Shown here: positions 1 through 8,584 of the stretch, piece by piece
Layout of the letters: each line of letters opens with the position of its first letter
Position numbering within the stretch: position 1 is the stretch's first letter
DNA from: CAMYMQ01 sp963730305
GTDB lineage: Bacteria > Pseudomonadota > Alphaproteobacteria > Bin65
DNA length: 64,000 nt
Assembly (NCBI GenBank): GCA_963730305.1
Contig: CAVSRB010000008.1
Span: 1-64,000, forward strand
Reading direction: 5' to 3'
The notes under the pieces: generated by a model
Told to the model about the DNA's origin: nothing
Database searches by the model: none
Seen by the model: the letters and a program-made list of their open reading frames with translations, nothing else
Made by a program: the position numbers and the translations under genes

Positions 1-76
1 GGATTCGAACCCACGGTACGCTTGCGCGCACAACGGTTTTCGAGACCGCCCCGTTCGACCACTCCGGCACCCCTCC
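1..76 (-). tRNA. tRNA-Ser (anticodon CGA), 3' end cut by window edge
   Basis: Read on the minus strand from base 76 this gives a GGAGGGG acceptor 5' strand, a D arm, an anticodon stem GCGGT/ACCGT around the loop CTCGAAA (anticodon CGA), a long variable arm (type II tRNA, as in Ser and Leu) and the start of the T loop (GTTCGAATCC). The 3' acceptor strand and CCA lie to the left of base 1. The long variable arm plus the CGA anticodon identify a serine tRNA reading UCG codons. Confidence 0.9.
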
Positions 77-173
77 GCAAAGGTCTCGGGAACGGGCGCG
101 GACCCTATCCCAGGACCGGCCCGCGCGGCAAGGCGCGAAAGGCGCCGGTGCAGGCCCTACTGGATGTGGAAAC

Positions 174-190
174 GGCGCCGTATCGGCGCC
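174..190. other. hairpin in the proB-tRNA gap
   Basis: The stretch 77-282 between the tRNA and the end of proB has no gene. It contains one clear inverted repeat, GGCGCCG-TAT-CGGCGCC. It lies downstream of proB on the minus strand and upstream of the tRNA 5' end. It has no T-tract, so its role (weak terminator or chance in GC-rich DNA) is undecided. Confidence 0.35.
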
Positions 191-282
191 GGGTCGAAGC
201 CCCTTACATAGTCGCGTGCGCGCCGGGATGCCAGCCCAGAATGCGCTTCCAGCAGCAACCGCCGGAGGCGCCCAAAAGCGCC

Positions 283-1401
283 CTATTCCATCAGCGCCAT
301 GTCGTCGCGGTGGATCAGCTCGTTGCGGCCCCGGTAGCCGAGAATCGATTCGATGTCGGCGCTGCGCCGCCCGGCGATCTGCCGCGCGTCGGCGGCGGAA
401 TAGGCGGACAGGCCGCGGGCGACCTCGCGGCCGTCGGCCGCGCGCACGCTGATCGGGTCGCCGCGGCGGAAATCGCCCTCGACCGCCGTGATCCCCGCCG
501 GCAGCAGGCTGCGCCCGCCGCGCAGCGCTTCGACCGCGCCGGCGTCGATCACGACCGCGCCGCCCGAGGCGATCGCGCTGGCGATCCAGCGCTTGCGCGC
601 GGTGCGCGGGCTCTGCGGCGGCACGAACCAGGTGCAGCGCGCGCCGGCGCGCAGCGCCATCAGCGGCCGGTCGACCCGGCCGTCGGCGATCGCCATGCGG
701 CAGCCGGCGCCATAGGCGACCTTGGCCGCCTCGATCTTGGTGACCATGCCGCCCGAGCTGTAGCCGGGCGGCGGCTTGCCCGCCATCGCCTCGACCTCGG
801 GCGTGATCGCGGTGACCTCGTCGATATGCTCGGCACCGGCATCGTCGCGCGGGTTGGCGGTGTAGAGGCCGTCGATGTCGGACAGCAGGATCAGCGTGTC
901 GGCGCTGATCATCTGGGCGACGCGGGCGCCGAGCCGGTCGTTGTCGCCGTAGCGGATCTCGTCGGTCGCGACCGTGTCGTTCTCGTTGATCACCGGCACG
1001 GCGCGGAGCTTGAGCAGCGTCGCCAGGGTCGCGCGCGCGTTGAGGTGGCGGCGGCGCTCCTCGGTGTCGCCCAGGGTCAGCAGCACCTGGGCCACGGTGA
1101 TGTCGTGGCGGGCGAGCGCCTCCTGCCAGGCATGGGCGAGGCGGAGCTGGCCGGTCGCCGCCGCGGCCTGCTTCTCCTCGAGCCGCAGCGAGCCCCCGGT
1201 CAAGCCGAGATGGTGACGGCCGACCGCGATCGCGCCGGACGAGACGATCAGCACCTCCTGGCCGCGCGCCCGGGCGTCGGCGACGTCGTCGGCGAGCGCG
1301 TCGAGCCAGTCGCGCCGGACCGCGCCGGTCTGCTCGTCGACCAGCAGGGCGGAGCCGATCTTGACGACGATCCGCTTGGCCTTGTCGAGCCGATCGGTCA
1401 T
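283..1401 (-). CDS. proB: glutamate 5-kinase
   Basis: Phosphorylates L-glutamate at the gamma carboxyl, the first step of proline synthesis, in the cytoplasm. The 372-residue product has an amino-acid-kinase domain with VVKIGSALL near the start, the SSGAIAVGR loop, INENDTV and the NPRDD segment. A C-terminal PUA domain follows (DFRRGDPISV, ending in an ESILGYRGRNELIHRDDM motif), which is the usual ProB layout and length. The start ATG overlaps the obgE stop by 4 bp (ATGA), so translation is probably coupled. Its pathway partner proA is not next to it: proA lies 9 kb away on the opposite strand, which is unusual for this gene set. Confidence 0.95.
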   Translation of the reverse strand: MTDRLDKAKRIVVKIGSALLVDEQTGAVRRDWLDALADDVADARARGQEVLIVSSGAIAVGRHHLGLTGGSLRLEEKQAAAATGQLRLAHAWQEALARHDITVAQVLLTLGDTEERRRHLNARATLATLLKLRAVPVINENDTVATDEIRYGDNDRLGARVAQMISADTLILLSDIDGLYTANPRDDAGAEHIDEVTAITPEVEAMAGKPPPGYSSGGMVTKIEAAKVAYGAGCRMAIADGRVDRPLMALRAGARCTWFVPPQSPRTARKRWIASAIASGGAVVIDAGAVEALRGGRSLLPAGITAVEGDFRRGDPISVRAADGREVARGLSAYSAADARQIAGRRSADIESILGYRGRNELIHRDDMALME

Positions 1402-2439
1402 TGCGGCGCCCATCGCCGCTGTTCGGCCGGTCGCTCGTCGGCTGCCTCGCGCGCCGCGCGGATGTGGCCCAGCAGGGCGCGCAGGATCGCGTCGCGGCCC
1501 GCCCCGGTGACCGCCGACAGGACGAAGACCTCGCCGCCCGACGCCGCCTCCAGCGCCGCCTTGCGCTCGGCGATCGCGGCGTCGTCGAGCGCGTCGCACT
1601 TGTTGAGCGCGACCAGCTCGACCTTCTCCGTCAGCTCGTGGCCGTAGGCGGCCAGCTCGCCGCGGATGGTCCGGTAGTCGGCGGCGACGTCCTCGGCGGT
1701 GCCGTCGACCAGGTGCAAGCAGCACGCCGCAGCGCTCGATATGGCCGAGGAAGCGGTCGCCGATGCCCTTGCCCTCGTGGGCGCCCTCGATCAGGCCGGG
1801 GATGTCGGCGAGCACGAACTCCTCGCCGTCGACGTAGACCACGCCGAGGTTGGGATGCAGCGTGGTGAACGGATAGTCGGCGATCTTCGGCTTGGCCCGG
1901 GACACCGCCGCCAGGAAGGTCGACTTGCCGGCATTGGGCAGGCCGACCAAGCCGGCGTCGGCGATCAGCTTGAGCCGCAGCCAGACCCAGCGCTCCTCGC
2001 CCGGCCAGCCCTCCTCGAACTTGCGCGGCGCGCGGTTGGTCGAGGTCTTGAAGCGGGCGTTGCCGCGGCCGCCGTCGCCGCCCTTGGCGAGCAGCACCTT
2101 CTGGCCCGGCTCGGTCAGGTCGGCGATCAGGGTCTCGCCGTCCTCCTCGAACACCTGGGTGCCGGCGGGCAGCTTGATCACCGCGTCGTTGCCGGCCGCA
2201 CCGGTGCGGTCGGAGCCCATGCCGTGGTGGCCCCGCTGGGCCTTGAAGTGCTGCTGGTAGCGGTAGTCGATCAGCGTGTTCAGCCCCTCGACGCACTCGG
2301 CCCAGACGCTCCCGCCGCGGCCGCCGTCGCCGCCGTCGGGCCCGCCGAACTCGACATACTTCTCGCGCCGGAACGACAGGCAGCCGTTGCCGCCGTCGCC
2401 GGAGCGCAGATAGATCTTGGCCTGGTCGAGGAACTTCAT
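1398..2439 (-). CDS. obgE: Obg family GTPase, frame broken by one extra base
   Basis: Ribosome-associated essential GTPase acting in 50S assembly and stress control. The N-terminal Gly-rich Obg fold starts MKFLDQAKIYLRSGDGG. The G domain has GLPNAGKST (about residues 166-174), DIPGL and, after the break, LNKCD. Around base 1718 (minus-strand GTGCTGCTTGCACC) one extra base shifts the frame. Removing it gives the expected ERC-VLLHLVDGT and a 346-residue protein ending at the proB start. Left uncorrected, the frame runs on into proB and creates a false Obg-ProB fusion. Because Obg is essential, an assembly error is much more likely than a real mutation. It follows rpmA and a GNAT gene, the common alphaproteobacterial order. 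Confidence 0.93.
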
Positions 2440-2449
2440 GGCGCGGGTG

Positions 2450-2980
2450 TTACGCCACGCGCCCGGGGGCATCAAGCGCGACGAAGACCGAGGGCACGTC
2501 CCGGCCGCGCGCGACGCTGTGCGACGGGCCCCGCCCGAACTCCCGGAAGCCGCACTTGGCGAGCACCCGGCCCGAGGCCAGGTTGTCCTGGTGGTGCCGC
2601 GCCTCGATGCGCGGCAGCCCCGCCTCGGCGAAGCCGTAATCGGTGATCAATTGCGCCGCCTCGGTGGCCAGGCCCCGGCCCCACCAGGGCCTGCCCAGCC
2701 AGTAGCCGAGCTCCCAGGCGCCGCGCTCGCGCTTCTCGATGCCGATCACGCCGACGAGCCGGCCGGCATAGTCGATCGCGAAGACGTGGGCCATGCCGTC
2801 GGCGGCGTCGAGCGCCTGACGCGCGATGAAGGTCTCGGCGAGGTCTTGCGGATAGGGGTGCGGCACCCGCGCGAGGCGGCAGGCGACGTCCCAGTCGCTG
2901 CAATATTCGTGGATCGCGGGCGCGTCGGCGGCGGCGAGCGGCCGCAGCTTCAGCCGCAGGGTTTCCAGGGTTTTCGGCAT
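2450..2980 (-). CDS. GNAT family N-acetyltransferase (RimJ/RimL-like)
   Basis: Acetyl-CoA-dependent N-acetyltransferase of unknown substrate, about 176 residues. It begins LRLKLRPLAAADAP and shows the acetyl-CoA binding region ELGYWLGRPWWGRGLATEA, then a pattern typical of the RimJ/RimL subgroup (ARHHQDNLASGRVLAKCGF). An upstream ATG at 2998 would add six residues, but that codon touches the U-tract of the terminator at 2997-3028, so 2980 is preferred. The gene sits 10 bp upstream of obgE. A GNAT gene between rpmA and obgE is a recurrent alphaproteobacterial arrangement. Confidence 0.85.
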   Translation of the reverse strand: MPKTLETLRLKLRPLAAADAPAIHEYCSDWDVACRLARVPHPYPQDLAETFIARQALDAADGMAHVFAIDYAGRLVGVIGIEKRERGAWELGYWLGRPWWGRGLATEAAQLITDYGFAEAGLPRIEARHHQDNLASGRVLAKCGFREFGRGPSHSVARGRDVPSVFVALDAPGRVA

Positions 2981-2996
2981 TGTCGGAACACTCTGC

Positions 2997-3028
2997 ATAA
3001 AATTAAGGGAGACGGCGTTCCGTCTCCC
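2997..3028 (-). terminator. Rho-independent terminator after rpmA
   Basis: Minus-strand reading gives the perfect 9-bp stem GGGAGACGG-AACG-CCGTCTCCC followed by TTAATTTTAT. This is the clearest intrinsic terminator in the window. It separates the ribosomal-protein transcript (rplU-rpmA) from the GNAT-obgE-proB genes, whose expression would need read-through or a further promoter. Confidence 0.9.
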
Positions 3029-3082
3029 TGTCGGGTGTTCCTCGATGGATCGGAGCGCCGCGCCGGCGACGCCCCGAACGGC

Positions 3083-3355
3083 CTATTCGGCCGCGGCCGG
3101 GGCTTCCGGCTCGATCGTGACGAAGGTTCGCCCGCCTGCTCGTCGGACGAACTTGACGCTGCCCGGCACCAGGGCGAACAGCGTGTGGTCGCGGCCCATC
3201 CCGACATTCTCGCCCGGATGGAACTTGGTGCCGCGCTGGCGCACGATGATGTTGCCGGCGATCACGGCTTCGCCGCCGAACTTCTTGACGCCCAGGCGCC
3301 GGCCGGCCGTATCGCGACCGTTGCGGGAGCTACCGCCTGCTTTCTTATGTGCCAT
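3083..3355 (-). CDS. rpmA: 50S ribosomal protein L27
   Basis: Large-subunit protein near the peptidyl transferase centre. The 90-residue product starts MAHKKAGGSSRNGRD and contains GVKKFGGEAVIAGNIIVRQRG and the HPGENVGMGRDHTLFAL segment, all diagnostic of L27. The N-terminus begins directly with the mature AHKKAGGS sequence, with no cleavable extension. It lies 24 bp downstream of rplU and is followed by a strong intrinsic terminator. Confidence 0.98.
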   Translation of the reverse strand: MAHKKAGGSSRNGRDTAGRRLGVKKFGGEAVIAGNIIVRQRGTKFHPGENVGMGRDHTLFALVPGSVKFVRRAGGRTFVTIEPEAPAAAE

Positions 3356-3379
3356 CTCGACGCTCCTTGAACCCGACGC

Positions 3380-3973
3380 CTACGCGTCGTCCTTCTTGGC
3401 GGCCGGCTTCTCCGCCGCGGGCTTGTCGTCCGCCTTGGCCGTTTCCGCCTTGGCCGCGGGCTTCTTGGCCGCGGGCTTGGCTTCGGCCTTGGTCTCGGTC
3501 TTCGCTTCGGCCGCCGGCTTCGTTTCCGCGGTCTTGGCCTCGACCTGCGCGGCCTCCGCCGCCTCGGCCTTCGGCTCGTCTTCCGCCTTCGGCTTGGCCG
3601 CCGACTTGTCGCCGCCCTTGGCCGCCTTCGGCTTCTCGGCCTTCACCGACGGCTTCTTGCCGTCGGTCAGGATCTCCTCGATCCGCAGCACGGTCAGATG
3701 CTGGCGGTGGCCGTTCTTGCGGCGGTAGTTGTGGCGCCGCTTCTTCTTGAAGATGAGGATCTTGCCCGCCCGGTCCTGGGCGATGACGCGCGCGGCAACG
3801 CTCGCGCCCGCCACGGTGGGCGCGCCGATCGCGGCCTGGTCGCCCTCGCCGACGGCGAGGACCTCATCAAAGACGACGACGTCGCCGGCTTCGCCGGCAA
3901 GGCGCTCGACCTTGATGACTTCATTCTGGGCGACGCGGTACTGCTTGCCGCCGGTACGGATGACTGCGTGCAT
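3380..3973 (-). CDS. rplU: 50S ribosomal protein L21 with long Lys/Ala/Glu-rich tail
   Basis: Binds 23S rRNA in the 50S subunit. Residues 1 to about 103 form the L21 domain (MHAVIRTGGKQYRV at the start, FKKKRRHNYRRKNGHRQ near its end). It continues with about 90 residues of low-complexity Lys/Ala/Glu/Pro sequence (repeats such as KPAAKKPAAKAE), giving 197 residues against about 103 in E. coli. Such tails occur in some alphaproteobacterial L21 proteins. This one has no predicted fold and is probably disordered. A strong promoter lies at 4047-4074. It is first in the rplU-rpmA transcript. Confidence 0.97.
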   Translation of the reverse strand: MHAVIRTGGKQYRVAQNEVIKVERLAGEAGDVVVFDEVLAVGEGDQAAIGAPTVAGASVAARVIAQDRAGKILIFKKKRRHNYRRKNGHRQHLTVLRIEEILTDGKKPSVKAEKPKAAKGGDKSAAKPKAEDEPKAEAAEAAQVEAKTAETKPAAEAKTETKAEAKPAAKKPAAKAETAKADDKPAAEKPAAKKDDA

Positions 3974-4046
3974 CGCTTGGGGTCCGGGTAATACGGAGAC
4001 AAATAATAGCGCCGGCCTCGGGCTCACGCCCGGCCGGACGTTGCGG

Positions 4047-4074
4047 AATATACGGCGGCGCTTCGCCGTGTCAA
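4047..4074 (-). promoter_or_regulatory. sigma-70 promoter of rplU-rpmA
   Basis: Minus-strand TTGACA, 16 bp, then TATATT: a perfect -35 and near-consensus -10 with acceptable spacing. It lies about 70 bp upstream of the rplU start, so the mRNA would have a leader of roughly 65 nt. A high-output promoter fits ribosomal protein genes. Confidence 0.8.
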
Positions 4075-4243
4075 GCGCAGTCCGGTCGCAGCCGCCGGCG
4101 CCGGGGGGCGACTGCCCTCGCCCCTCGCGCGGGAGGGCAACCGGGCCGGCAACGGCTGTGCGATCTGCGGCGCGCGGCGCCAACGGCCGCCAGTATCGAT
4201 CACCCGGATCCGGCAACGCTGCCATGCCCACAGGTTCGCCCAC

Positions 4244-4307
4244 TATAGACTTGCGCGGGTCGCGCAAAACGAGCACGTTCGGAGGGGTGCAAGTGCATTC
4301 GCACTTG
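4244..4307 (+). promoter_or_regulatory. control region upstream of aapJ with two palindromes
   Basis: The gap 3974-4391 between rplU and aapJ holds no gene. Besides the rplU promoter it contains TATAGA (4244-4249, a possible -10), immediately followed by the inverted repeat TTGCGC-N5-GCGCAA (4251-4267). A second inverted repeat is CAAGTGC-ATTC-GCACTTG (4290-4307). The first is placed like an operator over a transcription start. The second would be in the leader RNA. No clear -35 was found. The assignment to aapJ is inferred from position. Confidence 0.45.
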
Positions 4308-4391
4308 TGGGTAATCGCCCCGTCAGGCAGGGCGACTGCCCGAACAACGCGGGTAGACAACCGCGACTGGGAAGATCTTCAGGAGGAAACA

Positions 4392-5421
4392 ATGAAATCC
4401 AGGTCCCTCTTCGCACGCGCCGTGCTGCTCGGCGCGCTCGGCTTCGTGATCGCTGGGCCAGCCGGTCCATGCCGACCTGCTCGACGACGTCAAGAAGCGT
4501 GGCTACGTGCGTTGCGGCGTGGTGCCCGGCGCCCCCGGCTTCTCCGCGCTGAACAACAAGGGCGTCCGCGTCGGCTTCGACGTCGACCTGTGCCACGCGA
4601 TCGCCGCGGCACTGTTCGGCGACCCGTCGAAGATCAAGCCGACGCCGGTCAACCTCAAGACCGGCTTCTCCAGCCTGCAGTCGGGCGCGCTCGACGTCCT
4701 CACCCATCGCTTCACGTGGACCCTGAGCCGCGACGCGGCATCGATGAACTACACCAAGGTGATGACCTACGACGGCCAGAGTTTCATGGTCCGCAAGGCT
4801 TCGGGCGTGAAGAAGATCGCCGACCTCAACGGCGCCGTCCTCTGCACCGCCCAGGGCAGCACGTCGGAGCTCAACGCCACCGACTATTTCCGCTCGCACG
4901 GGCTCAAGGTCGAACTGCTCACCTTCGGGTCCCAGGGCGAAGCGCTCAAGGCTTACGCCGCCAAGCGCTGCGACGCCTACACCACCGACCGCAACGGCCT
5001 CGCCGTACGGCGGACCAAGCTGCGCGATCCCAGTGCGCACCTGATCTTCAACACGACCATCTCGAAGGAGCCGATCGGGCCGATGGTGCCCCAGGGCCAG
5101 GACCGGTGGCGCGACGCCGTCTTCTGGATGATGAACGCGTTGATCGAAGCCGAGGAGCTCGGCGTCACCAAGGCCAACGTCGACAAGATGAAGGCGAGCT
5201 CGAAGACCCCGGCGGTGCAGCGCCTGCTCGGCGTGACCGGCAACTACGGCCAGAAGCTCGGCATCCCGAACGAGTGGGCGTACAACGAGATCAAGGCCGT
5301 CGGCAACTACGGCGAGATCTGGAACCGCAACCTCGGGCCGAAGACCCCGCTCGGCCTCGAGCGCGGTCTCAACAACCTGTGGACCAAGGGCGGGTTGATG
5401 ATGTCCATGCCGATCCGCTAA
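4392..5421 (+). CDS. aapJ: amino-acid ABC transporter periplasmic binding protein AapJ, frame broken near signal peptide
   Basis: Periplasmic solute receptor of a broad-specificity L-amino-acid importer. A perfect AGGAGGAAAC ribosome site precedes ATG 4392. The signal peptide runs MKSRSLFARAVLLGALGFVIAG and, after removing one G from GGG at 4455-4457, continues QPVHA, a signal-peptidase site before DLLDDVKKRGYVRCGVV. The corrected protein is 342 residues, the usual AapJ length, with the family segment GFDVDLCHAIAAALFGD. Uncorrected, the export signal is separated from the mature domain. The gene heads aapJQMP. A large stem-loop follows the stop and probably protects this mRNA segment so that more receptor than channel is made. 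Confidence 0.92.
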
Positions 5422-5430
5422 CGGATCTGC

Positions 5431-5464
5431 GGCGGCCGGCGACGCGTGACGTCCGCCGGCCGCC
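5431..5464 (+). promoter_or_regulatory. intercistronic stem-loop between aapJ and aapQ
   Basis: GGCGGCCGGC (5431-5440) and GCCGGCCGCC (5455-5464) form a perfect 10-bp GC stem with a 14-nt loop, 10 bp after the aapJ stop and 40 bp before aapQ. There is no T-tract, so full termination is unlikely. In other ABC operons similar structures stabilise the receptor-encoding mRNA; that role here is inferred. Confidence 0.6.
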
Positions 5465-5503
5465 AAACGCCCGGCCGCCGCCCTTCCCGACACCCCCATC
5501 GCC

Positions 5504-6670
5504 GTGACCAACGCTTCAGCCCCCTGGACGCTCAGGCTGCGCGAGCGCGCGCCGTCGCTCCTGCTCCAGCTCGTCGTCGCCGTGATCGCGCTGATCGGCT
5601 TCTGGGCGATCTACAACAACACCATCACCAACCTGGCCCGTATGGGGGTCGAGCCCGGCTTCGGCTTCCTGCTGGACCAGAGCGGCTTCGACATCTCGCA
5701 GAAGGCGGTGACCTATTCGCCGACGTCGAGCTATCTGGCGGCGATCGCGGTCGCGTTCGTCAACACCCTGCTCGTGGCGGCCGCCGGCATCGCGGTCAGC
5801 ACGATCGTCGGCCTGGTCGTCGCCCTGTCGCGCTTCTCCAGCAACCCGCTGCTCGCGACCATCGCCCGGCTCTACGTCGAGACCTTCCGTAACGTACCGC
5901 TGCTGCTCCAGATCTTCGTCTGGTACTTCGGCATTCTCTCGACCCTGCCGCCGGTGCGGGAAAGCGCCGCGGTCGGCGGGGTCTACTTCACCAACCGCGG
6001 CCTGTTCCTGCCCGCGCCCGACCTGACCGCGGCCGGCTGGGTGCTGGTCGCGCTGATCCCGGTCGTCCTGATCGGCACCGTCGTGCTGCGCCGCCGGATG
6101 GTCGACGCGACGCCGCGGACGCGGCACGCCCTGGTCGGCGGCGCCGGCGCCCTGATCGTGATCCTGCTCGCCCTGCTCGTCTGGGGCGGGCCGTTCGGCG
6201 CCTGGACCGCGCCGGTGCTGCGCGGCTTCATGTTCCGCGGCGGCAGCAACCTGCGACCGGAATTCATCGCCATGGTCATGGGCCTGTCGATCTACAACGG
6301 CGCCTTCATGGCGGAGATCTTCCGGTCGGGCCTGCTCGCGATCCCCAAGGGCCAGCACGAGGCGGCGACCACGGTCGGCCTGACCGGCGCCCGCGCGAGC
6401 TTCCTGATCATCCTGCCCCAGGCGATGCGCGTGGCGATCCCGCCCGCGGTCAGCCAGTACCAGAACCTGATCAAGGCCTCGTCGCTGTCCGCCGCGATCG
6501 GCTATCCGGACATCATGCAGGTGCTGGGCGGCACGATCCTGGCCCAGGCGCCACACCCGCTCCAGGTGATGACCATCGTGATGGGGCTCTACCTCGTCAT
6601 CACCCTGTTCGTGTCGCTGATGCTCAACATCTACAACGCCTACGTGATGCGCCACGGAGGCTCGTCGTGA
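5504..6670 (+). CDS. aapQ: amino-acid ABC transporter permease AapQ
   Basis: Inner-membrane permease of the AapJQMP importer, 388 residues, GTG start. The long form typical of AapQ/BztB is evident: an N-terminal membrane segment, a first stretch containing NTLLVAAAGIAVSTIVGLVVA and VETFRNVPLLLQ, then an inserted pair of hydrophobic segments. The C-terminal permease block carries the cytoplasmic EAA-type loop EAATTVGLTGARASFLIILPQA that docks on the ATPase. The last codons overlap the aapM start (GTGA), indicating translational coupling. Confidence 0.93.
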   Translation: MTNASAPWTLRLRERAPSLLLQLVVAVIALIGFWAIYNNTITNLARMGVEPGFGFLLDQSGFDISQKAVTYSPTSSYLAAIAVAFVNTLLVAAAGIAVSTIVGLVVALSRFSSNPLLATIARLYVETFRNVPLLLQIFVWYFGILSTLPPVRESAAVGGVYFTNRGLFLPAPDLTAAGWVLVALIPVVLIGTVVLRRRMVDATPRTRHALVGGAGALIVILLALLVWGGPFGAWTAPVLRGFMFRGGSNLRPEFIAMVMGLSIYNGAFMAEIFRSGLLAIPKGQHEAATTVGLTGARASFLIILPQAMRVAIPPAVSQYQNLIKASSLSAAIGYPDIMQVLGGTILAQAPHPLQVMTIVMGLYLVITLFVSLMLNIYNAYVMRHGGSS

Positions 6671-7767
6671 ACCGGTTCGTGCGCGACACGCCGATTCCCG
6701 GCCGGGCGCCGCCGGTCTCGCCCGAGAGCCTGCCGACGCGGCTGGTGCGCCAGGCCTTCTCGTCCGTGCCCAACGCGATCGTCACGTTGGCCTGTGCCGT
6801 GGCCGCGGGCTACCTCGTCTACGTCGTGGCGAGCTGGGGTCTGGTCGACGCCCATTGGAGCGGCACGACCGCGGCGGCCTGCAAGGATGAGAACGGCGCG
6901 TGCTGGGCCTTCGTCATCGCGCGCTGGAAGGTGCTGCTGGCGGGCGCCTACCCGGCGGCGGCGATGTGGCGGGTCTATCTCGCCCTCGCCCTGGTGGTCG
7001 CGACCATCGCCTGGCTGGTTGCGCCGCGGCTGCCCTTCAAGTTCGGCGTCGGCGTCGCCGGCGTCACGCTGGTGCCGGTCGCTGCCGGCCTCCTGCTGGC
7101 CGGCGGGGTATTCGGGCTCACGCCGGTGTCGACCAGCAGCTGGGGCGGGTTCATGGTCACCATCGTCGTCGCGCTGGTCACCCTGGTGACGGCGCTGCCG
7201 CTCGGCCTGCTGCTGGCGCTCGGCCGGCGCGCGCGGCTGCCCGTCGTCAGCGTGCTGTGCATCGGCTTCATCGAGTTGATGCGCGGCATCCCGCTGCTCG
7301 CCATCCTGTTCGTCGCGGCGACGATCTTCCCGCTGTTCCTGCCCGCCGGCATGACCACCGACCTGTTCACGCGCACCCTGGTCGCCTTCACCCTGTTCAA
7401 CGCGGCGATGGCCGCGGAGGTGTTCCGCGGCGGCCTGCAGTCGGTCAGCCGCGGCCAGTACGAGGCGGCGACCACGGTCGGCCTCACCCCGCCGGTGACC
7501 ATGGTCCTGGTCGTGCTGCCCCAGGCGATCCGGACGGTGGTGCCCGCCCTGATCAACGTGATGATCTCGATCATCAAGGAGACGACGGTGCTGCTGGTCA
7601 TCGGCGTGGTCGATTTCGTCGAGGCCGTGCGCCTGGGCGTGGACTCCAGCGACTGGCTCGGCGGACCGCACATCCTCAATTCCGGCTTCGTCTTCGCGGC
7701 CCTGGTCTACGTCGCGATATGCTTCTCGCTGTCCAAGTATGCCGACCGGTTCGAGCGGAAATATTGA
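6667..7767 (+). CDS. aapM: amino-acid ABC transporter permease AapM
   Basis: Second permease of the Aap importer, 366 residues, GTG start overlapping the aapQ stop. It shows several N-terminal hydrophobic segments, then the conserved permease core with ELMRGIPLLAILFVA and the EAA-type loop EAATTVGLTPPVTMVLVVLPQA. It forms a heterodimeric channel with AapQ. It is followed 16 bp later by the ATPase gene aapP. Confidence 0.93.
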   Translation: MNRFVRDTPIPGRAPPVSPESLPTRLVRQAFSSVPNAIVTLACAVAAGYLVYVVASWGLVDAHWSGTTAAACKDENGACWAFVIARWKVLLAGAYPAAAMWRVYLALALVVATIAWLVAPRLPFKFGVGVAGVTLVPVAAGLLLAGGVFGLTPVSTSSWGGFMVTIVVALVTLVTALPLGLLLALGRRARLPVVSVLCIGFIELMRGIPLLAILFVAATIFPLFLPAGMTTDLFTRTLVAFTLFNAAMAAEVFRGGLQSVSRGQYEAATTVGLTPPVTMVLVVLPQAIRTVVPALINVMISIIKETTVLLVIGVVDFVEAVRLGVDSSDWLGGPHILNSGFVFAALVYVAICFSLSKYADRFERKY

Positions 7768-7783
7768 CGATGGAGCGCGACCG

Positions 7784-8554
7784 ATGAGCGGTGGAACCGA
7801 AAAGGGCGACACGCCCCTGATCAGCCTGAGCGGCATCAACAAGTGGTACGACGCCTACCACGCGCTGCGCGACGTCGACCTCGACGTCGCCCCCGGCGAA
7901 CGGGTGGTGATCTGCGGCCCGTCGGGCTCGGGCAAGTCGACCCTTATCCGCTCGATGAACCTGCTCGAGGAGTTCCAGGAGGGCCGGCTCGAGATCTGCG
8001 GCATCGAGGTCGCCGCCGGCGAGATCACCCGGCGCAAGCGCCGCCAGATCAACAGCCGCGTCGGCATGGTGTTCCAGCAGTTCAACCTGTTCCCCCACCT
8101 GACCGTGCTGGAGAACCTCACCATTGGCCAGGTCTGGGGCTATGGCGCCGGCCGCGCCAAGGCGCGCGAGCGCGCGGAGGCCTTCCTCGACCGGGTCAAC
8201 CTCGCCGACCAGCGCGACAAGTATCCGTCCCACCTCTCCGGCGGCCAGCAGCAGCGGGTCGCGATCGCCCGGGCGCTGTGCCTGCACCCGCAGGTCATCC
8301 TGTTCGACGAGCCCACCGCCTCGCTCGACCCCGAGATGGTCAACGAGGTGCTGGCCGTGATCGAGGGCCTGGCGGCGGACGGCATGACCATGGTGATCGT
8401 CACCCACGAGATGGGCTTCGCCCGGCGGGTGGCGGACCGGGTGGTGTTCATGGACCTGGGCCAGATCGTCGAGATCGACCTGCCCGAGCCCTTCTTCACC
8501 CGGCCGCGCAGCGAGCGGCTCAAGTTCTTCCTCGACCGCATCCTGACCCATTGA
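7784..8554 (+). CDS. aapP: amino-acid ABC transporter ATP-binding protein AapP
   Basis: Cytoplasmic ATPase energising AapQM, 256 residues. Walker A GPSGSGKST (45-53), Q-loop in VFQQFNLFPHLTV, signature LSGGQ (151-155), Walker B VILFDE (171-176) and switch histidine in VTHEM are all intact. The start ATG 7784 is chosen over an in-frame ATG at 7739 that would lie within aapM. It completes the aapJQMP operon. Confidence 0.95.
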   Translation: MSGGTEKGDTPLISLSGINKWYDAYHALRDVDLDVAPGERVVICGPSGSGKSTLIRSMNLLEEFQEGRLEICGIEVAAGEITRRKRRQINSRVGMVFQQFNLFPHLTVLENLTIGQVWGYGAGRAKARERAEAFLDRVNLADQRDKYPSHLSGGQQQRVAIARALCLHPQVILFDEPTASLDPEMVNEVLAVIEGLAADGMTMVIVTHEMGFARRVADRVVFMDLGQIVEIDLPEPFFTRPRSERLKFFLDRILTH

Positions 8555-8584
8555 CGGCCGAAGCGCCGGCCGGCACGCGCGCGG

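Noticed and set aside
283..2475. Apparent Obg-ProB fusion protein in one frame
   Set aside because: The middle third is low-complexity Arg/Gly sequence from the wrong frame. The true Obg C-terminus is in the next frame and ends at the proB start, so this is an artefact of one extra base.
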